A program made the position numbers and the translations under genes. A model generated the notes under the pieces. That model saw nothing but the letters and a program-made list of their open reading frames with translations. It was not told where the DNA came from and ran no database searches. Positions 20,106 to 28,286 of a stretch of DNA of 64,000 nt are shown piece after piece; positions within the stretch are counted from its first letter, which is position 1, and each line of letters begins with the position of its first letter. The DNA comes from an uncultured Pantoea sp. GTDB taxonomy: Bacteria > Pseudomonadota > Gammaproteobacteria > Enterobacterales > Enterobacteriaceae. The stretch spans positions 1-64,000 of the forward strand of contig CAJYVD010000035.1 of the NCBI GenBank assembly GCA_913778495.1, in the 5' to 3' direction.

Positions 20106-20234
20106 GTTTTGTATTTAATCCTGGGGGCAGGTCAATGGCCTTCGTATTGAGGAATGTGCTGGAATTTCAATCAGCTCAAGCAGGTAAAATCCTTTCTTAA
20201 TGAAAAGCATATTTGCAGTTCAATAAACATCCAA

Positions 20235-20273
20235 CCTTATATAATTAACATTATATAAGGCCAGTATAAGGCC
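20235..20273. repeat. dif/lox-like palindrome with adjacent direct repeat
   Basis: CCTTATATAAT-TAAC-ATTATATAAGG (20235-20260) is a perfect 11-bp inverted repeat around 4 bp. It can equally be read as 10-bp arms around a 6-bp core TTAACA. Half-sites of about 11 bp around a short core are the layout of tyrosine recombinase sites. The nonamer TATAAGGCC is repeated directly (20254-20262 and 20265-20273). It lies about 210 bp upstream of a Cre-like recombinase gene. Function is inferred; an AT-rich repressor site is the alternative. Confidence 0.55.
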
Positions 20274-20381
20274 CTGAAAACGTGTATCATGCGAAGGCGT
20301 GTCAGACCTTTAACCCCTTAGGTTGTTTACATAGGATGCCCAAGGCATGCATAGAGGCAAAGGTGACTAAAAAAACGGCAG

Positions 20382-20439
20382 CGCTACGTGAAATCTGGCG
20401 AATCATCCCCCTGCTTAACTTCGCAGAATTCACGTAGCG
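20382..20439. repeat. Imperfect inverted repeat upstream of the Cre-like gene
   Basis: The outer arms CGCTACGTGAA (20382-20392) and TTCACGTAGCG (20429-20439) are perfect complements. The match continues inward with one substitution and one indel (TCTGGCGAA against TTCGCAGA), giving arms of about 20-21 bp around a 17-bp spacer (20403-20419). It ends 33 bp before the recombinase ATG. It is a candidate recombinase binding site, an autoregulatory operator or a leader hairpin. Confidence 0.6.
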
Positions 20440-20472
20440 GCGTCAGCCTGATAGCGTTAACCTGGAAAAACC

Positions 20473-21495
20473 ATGACCGAGATTGCTGATTTTACGGGTT
20501 TGATCCCACCTGAAGATGCCCTCACCGCGAAACTTGCTGCATTTGTACGCCATCGTGAGGCTTTTTCACCTAACACTTGGCGTCAACTGCTCAGCGTGAT
20601 GCGGGTTAGCTGGCGCTGGTCGCAAGAAAATCAGCGTTCTTTTTTGCCCATGACGCCGGAGGATCTGCAAGATTATCTGTTTCATCTGCAGGCGCTGGGA
20701 CGTTCAACCTCAACCATCTCCGTGCATGCCGCACTTATTGCCATGCTACACCGTAATGCTGGATTGATTCCGCCTACGGTTTCGCCTGAGGTGATCCGTG
20801 CTCGCAAGAAAATCAACCGCACCGCCGTGGTGTCCGGTGAACGTATTGGGCAAGCTGTCCCCTTCTGTTATCACGATCTGACGAAGCTTGATGCCCTTTG
20901 GAAACATTCACCCCGACTGCAGCAACTGAGAGATTTGGCTTTTATCCACGTTGCCTACGGTACATTGTTGCGGATGAGTGAATTATCCCGCCTCAGAGTT
21001 CGCGACGTTACGCAGGCCCCGGATGGGCGTCTTATACTTGATGTCGGTTGGACAAAAACGATTCTGCAGTCGGGCGGCCTTGTTAAAGCACTCAGTTCGC
21101 GAGCATCCGAACGGTTGCGGGAATGGATGAGTGCTGCAGGTCTCATCAATGAACCGGAGGCGGTGATCTTCTGCCCGGTTCATCGGTCCAATACCGTTAC
21201 AGCTATCGCGGCTGAACCGATGAGCGCCCCTTGCCTCGAAGATATCTGGCGCCGCGCGCGTCGTGCAGTAGGTGAAACGTTCCGCTTGAAAACGAATAAG
21301 GGACGCTACGCGACCTGGAGCGGACACAGCGCACGCGTCGGCGCCGCGCAGGATATGGCCAGAAAAGGGATTTCTATTGCGCAAATTATGCAGGAAGGCA
21401 CGTGGACGCAAACCCAGACGGTCATGCGCTATATCCGTAAGGTAGAGGCCCACCGCGGCGCGATGGTGAGAATTTTAGAGGATGAAGAAACGTGA
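20473..21495 (+). CDS. Cre-like tyrosine site-specific recombinase
   Basis: A 340-aa tyrosine recombinase close to bacteriophage P1 Cre in length and sequence along most of its extent. The N-terminal core-binding domain has AFSPNTWRQLLSVMR and EDLQDYLFHLQALG. The C-terminal catalytic domain has WSGHSARVGAAQDMARKGIS and ends MVRILEDEE. All catalytic residues can be placed: Arg167 (TLLRMSEL), Lys195 (WTKT), His285 and Arg288 (GHSAR), Trp311 and nucleophile Tyr320 (MRYIRK). It should therefore be active and resolve or invert DNA at a lox-like site. No phage or plasmid replication genes are adjacent. A chromosomal or plasmid-derived stand-alone Cre is unusual; two inverted repeats upstream are candidate sites. 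Confidence 0.88.
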   Translation: MTEIADFTGLIPPEDALTAKLAAFVRHREAFSPNTWRQLLSVMRVSWRWSQENQRSFLPMTPEDLQDYLFHLQALGRSTSTISVHAALIAMLHRNAGLIPPTVSPEVIRARKKINRTAVVSGERIGQAVPFCYHDLTKLDALWKHSPRLQQLRDLAFIHVAYGTLLRMSELSRLRVRDVTQAPDGRLILDVGWTKTILQSGGLVKALSSRASERLREWMSAAGLINEPEAVIFCPVHRSNTVTAIAAEPMSAPCLEDIWRRARRAVGETFRLKTNKGRYATWSGHSARVGAAQDMARKGISIAQIMQEGTWTQTQTVMRYIRKVEAHRGAMVRILEDEET

Positions 21496-21903
21496 TCGAT
21501 AATATGATACCACGCAAGATAAGTATCCAGGCTTTCCAGAAATAGAATGCCTTAAAAAGGGGTTATCTCGCGGCACTGTTAAAGTGATAGTCACGTTATT
21601 TTAAAAAAGGCACTAATTAAGGTATCCCGCATAACTATTATTTCCCGAAATTTCAATCACCCATTAATAAGCAGAAGGTCTGGTATTATTGTCGGACTTT
21701 ATTCCTGTTTTCTATAAAGTTTTATTGAAAATGCCATTAAAAACATGAAATTAAACAAGGCAATTGCTCGGGGGCTAATCGATAAGCACTGAGTGACATA
21801 ATAGGGTGGCCATGAATGTGACACTGCAGGGCTATTTTTTAAAGTTTTCATAAACAGCGAATGGTATTTATTGGAAACAATCCATTCATTGAAATGATAA
21901 TCC
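21496..21903. other. AT-rich gap after the recombinase gene
   Basis: This 408-bp stretch is AT-rich compared with the flanks. A short minus-strand open frame (21699-21950) overlaps the start of the next gene, lacks a ribosome-binding site and looks spurious. I see no clear terminator or repeat. Confidence 0.5.
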
Positions 21904-23436
21904 ATGTTTATATCTCGCTCAGGCAGTAATCTACACGCCATCTTCGCCATGAATCAGCAAAATAAACCGGAAGCCATCGCGAAGAGCGATACGCACGGCG
22001 TAAATTTATCTGATGCTCAGAAACTGGCGATCAGTAACAGTAAATTTTTCGAGGCCGGAGCCAGTATAGCGCTCCTGGATAAGCCGGGACAGATCGGCAG
22101 GGTATTTGATCAGCACGCCAGTCTTCTTGCGGGCGTATTGCGCCATGTATTGGATGGAAAAAGCGAAGCCGCCAACCGTATTGTGCATTTTCAGGGGCGG
22201 ACACAGACTTTGGGTGAGGTCATTCAGGCTGCGATTAAACCGCTATCCAAAGAGTCCGACCAGATTGGCCGACAGATGGATACAACTTGGGATTTTCATG
22301 CATGGATGCTGGAAACGCTGAGTACGCCGCTGCACGGTCTTGCCACAGGGGAGCTCAAGCAGGGATATCCTGAGCTGCTAACGAAAATTCGCACCTTGAG
22401 CGCCTTTGGCACAACGGTATGGCAGTTGATGAATCCCATCGAGGATCAGCGTAAACCTGAACTGTTTACTCAGCATAAACAAGGCAATGCCGAGGCGTGC
22501 ACTGCGCTGTTGCGCGAAGTCGGTCTCTCAAGACAAGCCAACGAATTTGCCGATCGCTTTAAAGCGTTTTCCATCAAAACTCGCACTGCTGGGTTCGATA
22601 ACCCGTTAAGTCGGGCGCGCAGTGAGCGCATGCCGATAGTCACAACGGAAGAAGGCATAACACGCACTGTGAATGGGCTATACGAAGATGCTGCAAAATA
22701 TGGACTGGGGTTTGGCCAAGTAGTGCAACGTACCGCCGATGGCACGGATGATGCGGTTTTGCGCAACGCGCTAGGCGATCGCAACCAACACATAAATGCT
22801 ATTCCGCGCGCGGGCGCACCGATTGCCGACCTCAGTCGACCGTTTACCTTGTCCGAGGAGGACATCGCGTCAATTCCGCAGGGCTATGCGCGGCTTAATA
22901 TGGCTCAGATGCTAGAGGAGCACGCCATGAGCCACGGCACAGGCATCAACCGCTGGCAGCCGTTTGGTACGTTCACTTATGAAAGCAACCAGCAGGGCTT
23001 CCCCGCGGCCGGGGCGCAATCGGGCGGTACCTGCGATATTTTGCTCGCACTTAACATTTTGGGTGAGCAGCAAATTTACGGCAATGTTGACGTTGTCTTA
23101 CCCGCCGGCTTGGGGATTGCCGCCTTTATGAACTTTGGTGGCTACCACACCTTTATCGAGACGTTTCCTATAGCTGAAGCCGCTGCAGCTAATCACCCTT
23201 ATGTCCCAACAAATCTGGCAAAGGTTAACCAGCCGGATTTATATGAACGAATAACGGCAACCGCAGAAAGATGTTGTGCGGAAGGCAGTGAGCAGGTACG
23301 TAATTTCCTGAATGCGCATCGAGAAATCGCAGTGGAATTACAGACACAGCACCCCGATCTTGACCTAACGCCTCGGGCGCAGGAAGTCACGTTTTACGGT
23401 ACGCCAGAAATGATGGAGAGATGGCGTCAAAGGTGA
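21904..23436 (+). CDS. Large protein of unknown family (510 aa)
   Basis: I do not recognise this protein. It has no signal peptide, no membrane segment and no obvious enzymatic motif. The N-terminus (MFISRSGSNLHAIFAMNQQN) is Ser/Asn/Gln-rich, as in some secreted effectors. The middle is helical. The most structured part is residues 345-425: GTGINRWQPFGTFTYESNQQ, then the cluster Ser373-Gly-Gly-Thr-Cys377-Asp, then GLGIAAFMNFGGYHTFIETFPI with His415, which could hold an active site. A second possible start is Met16 (21949); neither has a good Shine-Dalgarno. Being next to a recombinase, a toxin remnant and an adhesin unit in an accessory block, it could be a secreted effector or toxin. That is only inference. 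Confidence 0.6.
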   Translation: MFISRSGSNLHAIFAMNQQNKPEAIAKSDTHGVNLSDAQKLAISNSKFFEAGASIALLDKPGQIGRVFDQHASLLAGVLRHVLDGKSEAANRIVHFQGRTQTLGEVIQAAIKPLSKESDQIGRQMDTTWDFHAWMLETLSTPLHGLATGELKQGYPELLTKIRTLSAFGTTVWQLMNPIEDQRKPELFTQHKQGNAEACTALLREVGLSRQANEFADRFKAFSIKTRTAGFDNPLSRARSERMPIVTTEEGITRTVNGLYEDAAKYGLGFGQVVQRTADGTDDAVLRNALGDRNQHINAIPRAGAPIADLSRPFTLSEEDIASIPQGYARLNMAQMLEEHAMSHGTGINRWQPFGTFTYESNQQGFPAAGAQSGGTCDILLALNILGEQQIYGNVDVVLPAGLGIAAFMNFGGYHTFIETFPIAEAAAANHPYVPTNLAKVNQPDLYERITATAERCCAEGSEQVRNFLNAHREIAVELQTQHPDLDLTPRAQEVTFYGTPEMMERWRQR

Positions 23437-23699
23437 GCCCTCGCCACGGGCTTGTGTGTGGACGCGCATGGGGCGTGACGTGAACGACGATCGCGGGCGT
23501 CCACCCTCGCCTTTGTCCTGCCCACGGCTTTGATACACGTTTTACGCTTGCGCGTTGTCAGCCTGTTCCTACATTTAGGGCCTATTACGCTGATGGCGGC
23601 GCGTGATTAACAATGCGATTCTTCAATTGTGCTTCATGTGCGCTACGCCACCGCCAGCCTGAATGTTGTCTTATTCAGTGATTAATAGGAGGAGTTTAC

Positions 23700-23834
23700 G
23701 TGGATAAAAACATCATTCGGCGCATTTGTGAGCACTATCGTCGATACCGTTCAGCGCTTAAGATTATCGGTATCTATTATTTGCTGATTTTTTTTATGAA
23801 CTCTGTCGTGTTTGCGCAGTGTATATTTTGGTAA
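23700..23834 (+). CDS. Small predicted membrane protein (44 aa) with strong RBS
   Basis: A GTG-initiated 44-codon frame preceded by AGGAGGAG at ideal distance, one of the best Shine-Dalgarno sequences in the window. The peptide has a basic N-terminal half (KNIIRRICEHYRRYRSALK) and a hydrophobic stretch (IIGIYYLLIFFMNSVVFAQC), so a single-pass inner-membrane protein with N-in topology is likely. The hydrophobic part could also be an uncleaved or cleavable signal ending VFA-QC. It lies 129 bp upstream of the EvgA-like gene on the same strand. A small membrane connector for the sensor kinase, in the manner of SafA/B1500 for EvgS, is one speculative role. No family was recognised. Confidence 0.55.
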   Translation: MDKNIIRRICEHYRRYRSALKIIGIYYLLIFFMNSVVFAQCIFW

Positions 23835-23963
23835 AAAATAGAATGGCATGAAAAGCGCGAACGTCATTTGTCAAAGGTAGCGAGGCTACTTCGCTGTTGA
23901 ACATTTTCGAGACGTGTCTTAACTCTTTCGGTTGGGCTATGCTCTTCTTTGAGGCGCAAAACC

Positions 23964-24587
23964 ATGGCTAAATTTATGATTGTTGACGATCACCCGCTGG
24001 CAATAATGGCGATTAAAACCCTATTGGAAACGGAAGGACATGAGGTGGTGGCGGAAACGGGAGATGCACACCGCGTCCTGCATTTGATAGAAAAGCATGC
24101 CCCAGAAGGATTGATCCTTGACATCGATCTACCAAACAAAGATGGGATTGAAGTTTTAAAATCCATTCGTGATAAACAGATAATGATTCCGGTCATCGTC
24201 ATGAGCGGTAAAAATGCCCAGCATTATGCGCCGGAAAGTATGCGCTATGGCGCGAATGGATTCATCAGTAAAAAGAATGAGCTGGAAAATTTAAAAGTGG
24301 CGGTGAAAGCAGTGTTAGGCGGTTATGCTTACTTTCCGCTGCAATATTACGATCATGGGAATAAAAACGGAATGATTCATGATGGTGATAAAATCCGCCA
24401 GCTCTCTACACGTGAATATCAAGTGCTTAAGATGTTATCTGAGGGAATTGAAATTATTGAGATTGCTGCTCAGCTGGAGATCAGCAATAAAACCGTGAGT
24501 ACTTATAAGGCGCGAATCATGGAAAAACTGAGCTTGCGAAATCAAAAAGAGCTACTTGATTTTGCGCGTATTAATCATATCAGTTAA
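23964..24587 (+). CDS. evgA: EvgA/BvgA-type response regulator
   Basis: A 207-aa NarL/LuxR-type response regulator. The receiver domain (1-120) has the acidic pair in VDDHP (8-9), phospho-acceptor Asp53 in LILDIDLPN, and the Lys of FISKKNE. The C-terminal LuxR helix-turn-helix reads LSTREYQVLKMLSEGIEIIEIAAQLEISNKTVSTYKARIMEKL. The sequence parallels E. coli EvgA (VDDHPLAI, GANGFVSKK, SNKTVSTYK). The start at 23964 (GAGG nine bases upstream) was preferred to a Met five codons earlier. It is five bp before the sensor gene and is certainly co-transcribed with it. It probably controls the autotransporter downstream. Confidence 0.87.
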   Translation: MAKFMIVDDHPLAIMAIKTLLETEGHEVVAETGDAHRVLHLIEKHAPEGLILDIDLPNKDGIEVLKSIRDKQIMIPVIVMSGKNAQHYAPESMRYGANGFISKKNELENLKVAVKAVLGGYAYFPLQYYDHGNKNGMIHDGDKIRQLSTREYQVLKMLSEGIEIIEIAAQLEISNKTVSTYKARIMEKLSLRNQKELLDFARINHIS

Positions 24588-24592
24588 CGCTT

Positions 24593-27500
24593 ATGCGCAC
24601 TGTATGGTTGCTCCTGTTGTTGTTGCCAGGCGTGCTCACTTATGCCAGCGAACGCCCTGTGCGCTTAATTCCCAGCCAGCCTATTTCGTTTACTGTTCCC
24701 GACCTGAGTGCGCAGGACTGGAGTTGGCTGGGCATGAAGCGGGAAATTGTGGTAGGGATTTATGGCCCTATTCGCCCTCCGATTATCAGGCTCAATCCCT
24801 CAGATGAGCTTTCCGGTTATCTGCCAAATCTGCTACAGACGCTGTCGTTTAATCTTGGCCTGCGCGCCAGTGTCATTTATTTTGACACCTACGCCGCCGC
24901 GGAAATGGCGCTGCATAATAAACGCATTGATGTGCTGTTCCAGCCTCCTGCCAGCGATCAAGCGCCGCTCGACAACAGCGTCTCTATTGATATTTTCCCA
25001 GCACATTTTGTCGTGGTAAGACGGGAAGGTAACCTGTTTAATTTTCATCGCGACAGCGCCCTTTCCCCCATCACTGCGCTATTACGTGATGAAATGCCGC
25101 AGCACGACGCTGAGGGTAAAATCCGCTGGTTTGTTTCACCCCAGTTAATGCTGGCTTCCGTAGCACTTGGCACCAGCAATCGGGCTATCTTGCCGGCCAG
25201 CGAAGCAGATTATTTAATTGAGCAAAACTACGCGAACACCCTGCGCATCATCGCGCGTGCGGATGATATGCCTGAGCAGGCCTATCGCTTTATTATTTCC
25301 AATACGCAACAGGCGCTAATACACGGCATTGAAGCCGCGCTGAGGGAATTTCATGCCCACTCGATGAGTGGTGAAAACGCCTCGCAGTGGGAACAGGACA
25401 ATATCGCGCGCTTCTTGGCGGCAGGCATTACCCTGTCGCCAGCCGAGAAACTGTGGCTAAAGCGCAATAAACGCATTGGCGTAGGCGTGTCCTCACTTGA
25501 TTCCCCTTTCTTTATCAATGAGGGAAAAGACAAATTTCAAGGTATTGCGCCCGATCTGTTGGCGCTCATTGGCATTAAAACGGGCATGGAGTTTTATCCC
25601 TTAACGCGCGAAAGCGGTGCAGAAGAAATCATGCTTACCGGACCTTTTGTGGTCAGCGGTCAACGTGACGAAAATTATCTGTTAACACGCCCTTTTACGT
25701 GGTCCCCTGAAGTATTAGTGACGCGTATTAATGAAGACGAACTGCCAGAACAACCCCGTATCGCGGTTGATCCGCGGCACGGGATTAATGCATGGCTGTT
25801 GGAGAGATACCCGCATGCGCAATTAGTGGAAGCAAGCTCGCCTGCTCTGGCGCTTAAATGGGTTGATGAGGGCATGGTTGACGCGGCGGTGAACACCTTA
25901 ATTAGCAGCAAATATATTATTCAGCGCCTGTTCGAAAACCGTCTGCAAATACGAGACGTATTGGCCACAAATAATAACGCAGCGATCGCATTTGGCGTAC
26001 GACGCAATCAGCCTGAGCTGCTCAGCATTCTGAATAAGGTTCTCGCGACCCTGCCCTCGGATATCACCCTGAGCATTCTGGGCCGCTGGCAAGGTGCTCC
26101 GGTGGCACGGTTTAATACCTGGACGTTTTATCAGCGGGAATACAAACAGGGACTCACTGCTACGCTGTTAATGCTGGCCGCTATGCTCACCTGCGCCCTC
26201 ATTTTGTGGCGTCAGATTTGGTATAACCGTCGCACCCGCAAACAGTTAAAAGAACAGTTACGCTTTCGCGATTTCGTGATCGACAGTCCCCCGCGTCCCG
26301 TGTATTTGGCGGATAACAACGGCATTATTCTGCACAGTAATAAAGCGTTTCGGGCGTTTTTTAGCGCACCGCAGCGTGAGCTATTAAGTCTGTGCCTGTT
26401 TGATCGCCGCCATCCGCTTGCCGAAATATGGCAGGATTGCCTGGCGACAGAGGCGAAGGAAGATGGCGGCAAAGATCTGCGCTTTTCACTGGATAGCGGC
26501 GACGGTGTCCGTCATATCCAGCACTGGATGATGCCTTACATCAATAGTCAGGGCGTTGAAGATGGCATTATTGCAGGCTGGGCTGACGTAACCGAATACC
26601 TTTCGCTGCTCGACGAGCTTTCACAGGCCAGGGAAATTGCCGAAACAGCTAACCGCAGTAAAAGCCAGTTTCTTGCCACCATGAGCCACGAAATTCGCAC
26701 GCCGCTAAGCGCCATCATCGGTTTACTGGAATTACAAAGCACACGTAAAGACGGCAAAGCGGACACAGAACTGCTCGCCACCGCTCGGGATGCTTCGCGC
26801 AACCTGATGGCGCTGATCGGTGACATATTGGATATGGCCAAAATTGAAGCGGGCCACATGGAGCTGCAGCCTGAATGGGTGCCGCTGGATGCAATAACGA
26901 CGCCGGTGGTTCGTGTGTTTACCAACCTGGCGCGCCAGAAAGGTCTTCATTTCCGTCATCACCTCAGCGGTGACAAGCGAGAGATATTTGTTGATGCCGT
27001 CCGTTTAAAGCAGGTGGTGATGAATTTGGTCAGCAATGCCATTAAATTCACCGATAAAGGCGAAATTCACGTTCACTGCCAGCTCATTGATGCGCCCGGC
27101 GCGCTTGGTACCCTCACGATCGCCGTTGCTGACAGCGGCAGAGGGATGACCTCCGAGGCCACTGAGCGCGTTTTCCAGCCTTTTGAGCAGGTGGAAAATC
27201 GTGAAAGAAGCGGAACCGGCCTTGGGTTGCCCATCAGTCGAGAAATCATCACCCTGATGCAGGGCGAGATTTCACTGGAAAGCGCGCTCAATAAGGGTAC
27301 AACCGTGCGCATCACGCTGCCGGTGGAGAGTCGAACGTCTGGCAGGGTTTGTTCACCGCCGGAGCCTGAGAGTACGCCTGCGCAGCGCAGCACGTTGCGG
27401 GTGTTAATCGTTGACGATCATCCTTCGAATCGTCTGCTCCTTACGCGGCAGTTGGGGTTGTTGAATCATCGCGTCATTGAAGCGGAAGATGGCGAAGCGG

Positions 27501-28117
27501 GCCTGTTGGCATGGCGTCGCCATCAGCCTGACGTCATTATTACGGATTGCAGTATGCCGCTAATGGACGGTCCTGAAATGACGCGCCGCATCCGTCATGA
27601 ACAAACACAGCCCGTTACGATTATTGGTCTGACAGCCAATGCACAAGATGTTGAACGCGAACGCTGCCTCCACGCCGGGATGAACGCGTGTCTTTTCCGA
27701 CCTCTGGAATTGAATCATTTAGCCCAAGCGCTGAGCGAACTGCTTCCCACACAGCCCCTCATCGTTAATAGCGTTCCAGAAGAGTGGATTGATGTGGCGA
27801 AGCTCAACCGTATTTTGCCAGAAAGTTTTTCGGCGCAGTGTCAAATGCTGACCGGGGTAATAGAGCAAAGTAACGACGATATTGCTGCGTTAAAGCAGTG
27901 TTGGCGGATGCATGATGTCGAACAACTTCGGCGATTGCTGCACCGTTTAGTCGGTACCTTGAGCGGTCTTGGGATTACCACGCTAAGTGAACAATTCCGC
28001 TTTATAGAAGAGTTAGTAGAGATGGACGAAGAGTGGGAAACCATTGGTCGTCATATTGATAAAGCAGAAAATTTATTACATGCCTTTACGCAGGCCTGTT
28101 GCCAATCATCCCTGTAG
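24593..28117 (+). CDS. evgS: EvgS/BvgS-type hybrid sensor histidine kinase
   Basis: A 1174-aa unorthodox kinase. Domains in order: signal peptide (1-20, ending YAS), two periplasmic Venus-flytrap (SBP_bac_3) domains at about 40-265 and 290-505, a transmembrane helix near 525-545 (LTATLLMLAAMLTCALILW), a PAS domain (about 560-680), HisKA with phospho-acceptor His699 in MSHEIRTPLSAII, and HATPase with N box NLVSNAIKF and G boxes. A receiver follows with Asp985 (VIITDCSMPLMDG) and then a C-terminal Hpt domain with His1117 (LLHRLVGTLSGLG). The Hpt motif has Val where Lys is usual (HRLVG rather than HRLKG). The His-Asp-His-Asp relay ends on the EvgA-like regulator. The stimulus is unknown; relatives sense acid, alkali metals or nicotinate/sulfate. 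Confidence 0.9.
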   Translation: MRTVWLLLLLLPGVLTYASERPVRLIPSQPISFTVPDLSAQDWSWLGMKREIVVGIYGPIRPPIIRLNPSDELSGYLPNLLQTLSFNLGLRASVIYFDTYAAAEMALHNKRIDVLFQPPASDQAPLDNSVSIDIFPAHFVVVRREGNLFNFHRDSALSPITALLRDEMPQHDAEGKIRWFVSPQLMLASVALGTSNRAILPASEADYLIEQNYANTLRIIARADDMPEQAYRFIISNTQQALIHGIEAALREFHAHSMSGENASQWEQDNIARFLAAGITLSPAEKLWLKRNKRIGVGVSSLDSPFFINEGKDKFQGIAPDLLALIGIKTGMEFYPLTRESGAEEIMLTGPFVVSGQRDENYLLTRPFTWSPEVLVTRINEDELPEQPRIAVDPRHGINAWLLERYPHAQLVEASSPALALKWVDEGMVDAAVNTLISSKYIIQRLFENRLQIRDVLATNNNAAIAFGVRRNQPELLSILNKVLATLPSDITLSILGRWQGAPVARFNTWTFYQREYKQGLTATLLMLAAMLTCALILWRQIWYNRRTRKQLKEQLRFRDFVIDSPPRPVYLADNNGIILHSNKAFRAFFSAPQRELLSLCLFDRRHPLAEIWQDCLATEAKEDGGKDLRFSLDSGDGVRHIQHWMMPYINSQGVEDGIIAGWADVTEYLSLLDELSQAREIAETANRSKSQFLATMSHEIRTPLSAIIGLLELQSTRKDGKADTELLATARDASRNLMALIGDILDMAKIEAGHMELQPEWVPLDAITTPVVRVFTNLARQKGLHFRHHLSGDKREIFVDAVRLKQVVMNLVSNAIKFTDKGEIHVHCQLIDAPGALGTLTIAVADSGRGMTSEATERVFQPFEQVENRERSGTGLGLPISREIITLMQGEISLESALNKGTTVRITLPVESRTSGRVCSPPEPESTPAQRSTLRVLIVDDHPSNRLLLTRQLGLLNHRVIEAEDGEAGLLAWRRHQPDVIITDCSMPLMDGPEMTRRIRHEQTQPVTIIGLTANAQDVERERCLHAGMNACLFRPLELNHLAQALSELLPTQPLIVNSVPEEWIDVAKLNRILPESFSAQCQMLTGVIEQSNDDIAALKQCWRMHDVEQLRRLLHRLVGTLSGLGITTLSEQFRFIEELVEMDEEWETIGRHIDKAENLLHAFTQACCQSSL

Positions 28118-28286
28118 GAAATGGATTACACCTACCTACCCCGCCGCTGATGTTCAATGAATACCGCGTTTGTCAGAATTTTCTCACCGCGGAAAAGTAT
28201 TCATATCTTTTTCCCTTCCGCAGTGGACTGTCACTTTGCTTCGCAGCAAGTGTTTAAACAAAAATGGTAGGGTTGTATTGAACATC

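Larger units (their letters stand above)
18914..20134 (+). mobile_element. IS3-family insertion sequence (1221 bp)
   Basis: The ends are imperfect inverted repeats: left TGACCTGCTCCCCG (from 18914); right, reverse-complemented, TGACCTGCCCCCAGG (ending at 20134). The similarity continues inward (ATTAATACA against ATTAAATACA). It contains orfA and a -1 frame orfB with a DDE integrase core. Length and ends recall IS1222 from Pantoea agglomerans (from memory, not checked). No target-site duplication is visible: the flanks are CAG on the left and ATG on the right. This suggests a later deletion or recombination next to the element. Confidence 0.85.
20135..20472. other. Gap between IS and recombinase gene, with two inverted repeats
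   Basis: This 338-bp stretch has no convincing gene. Just right of the IS, a short open stretch (to a TAA near 20186) could be the tail of a disrupted gene. Further right are the AT-rich palindrome at 20235-20260 and the long imperfect inverted repeat at 20382-20439, described separately. Confidence 0.5.

Noticed and set aside
21699-21950. 83-codon minus-strand frame
   Set aside because: Overlaps the start of the 510-aa gene, lacks a ribosome-binding site and resembles nothing known.
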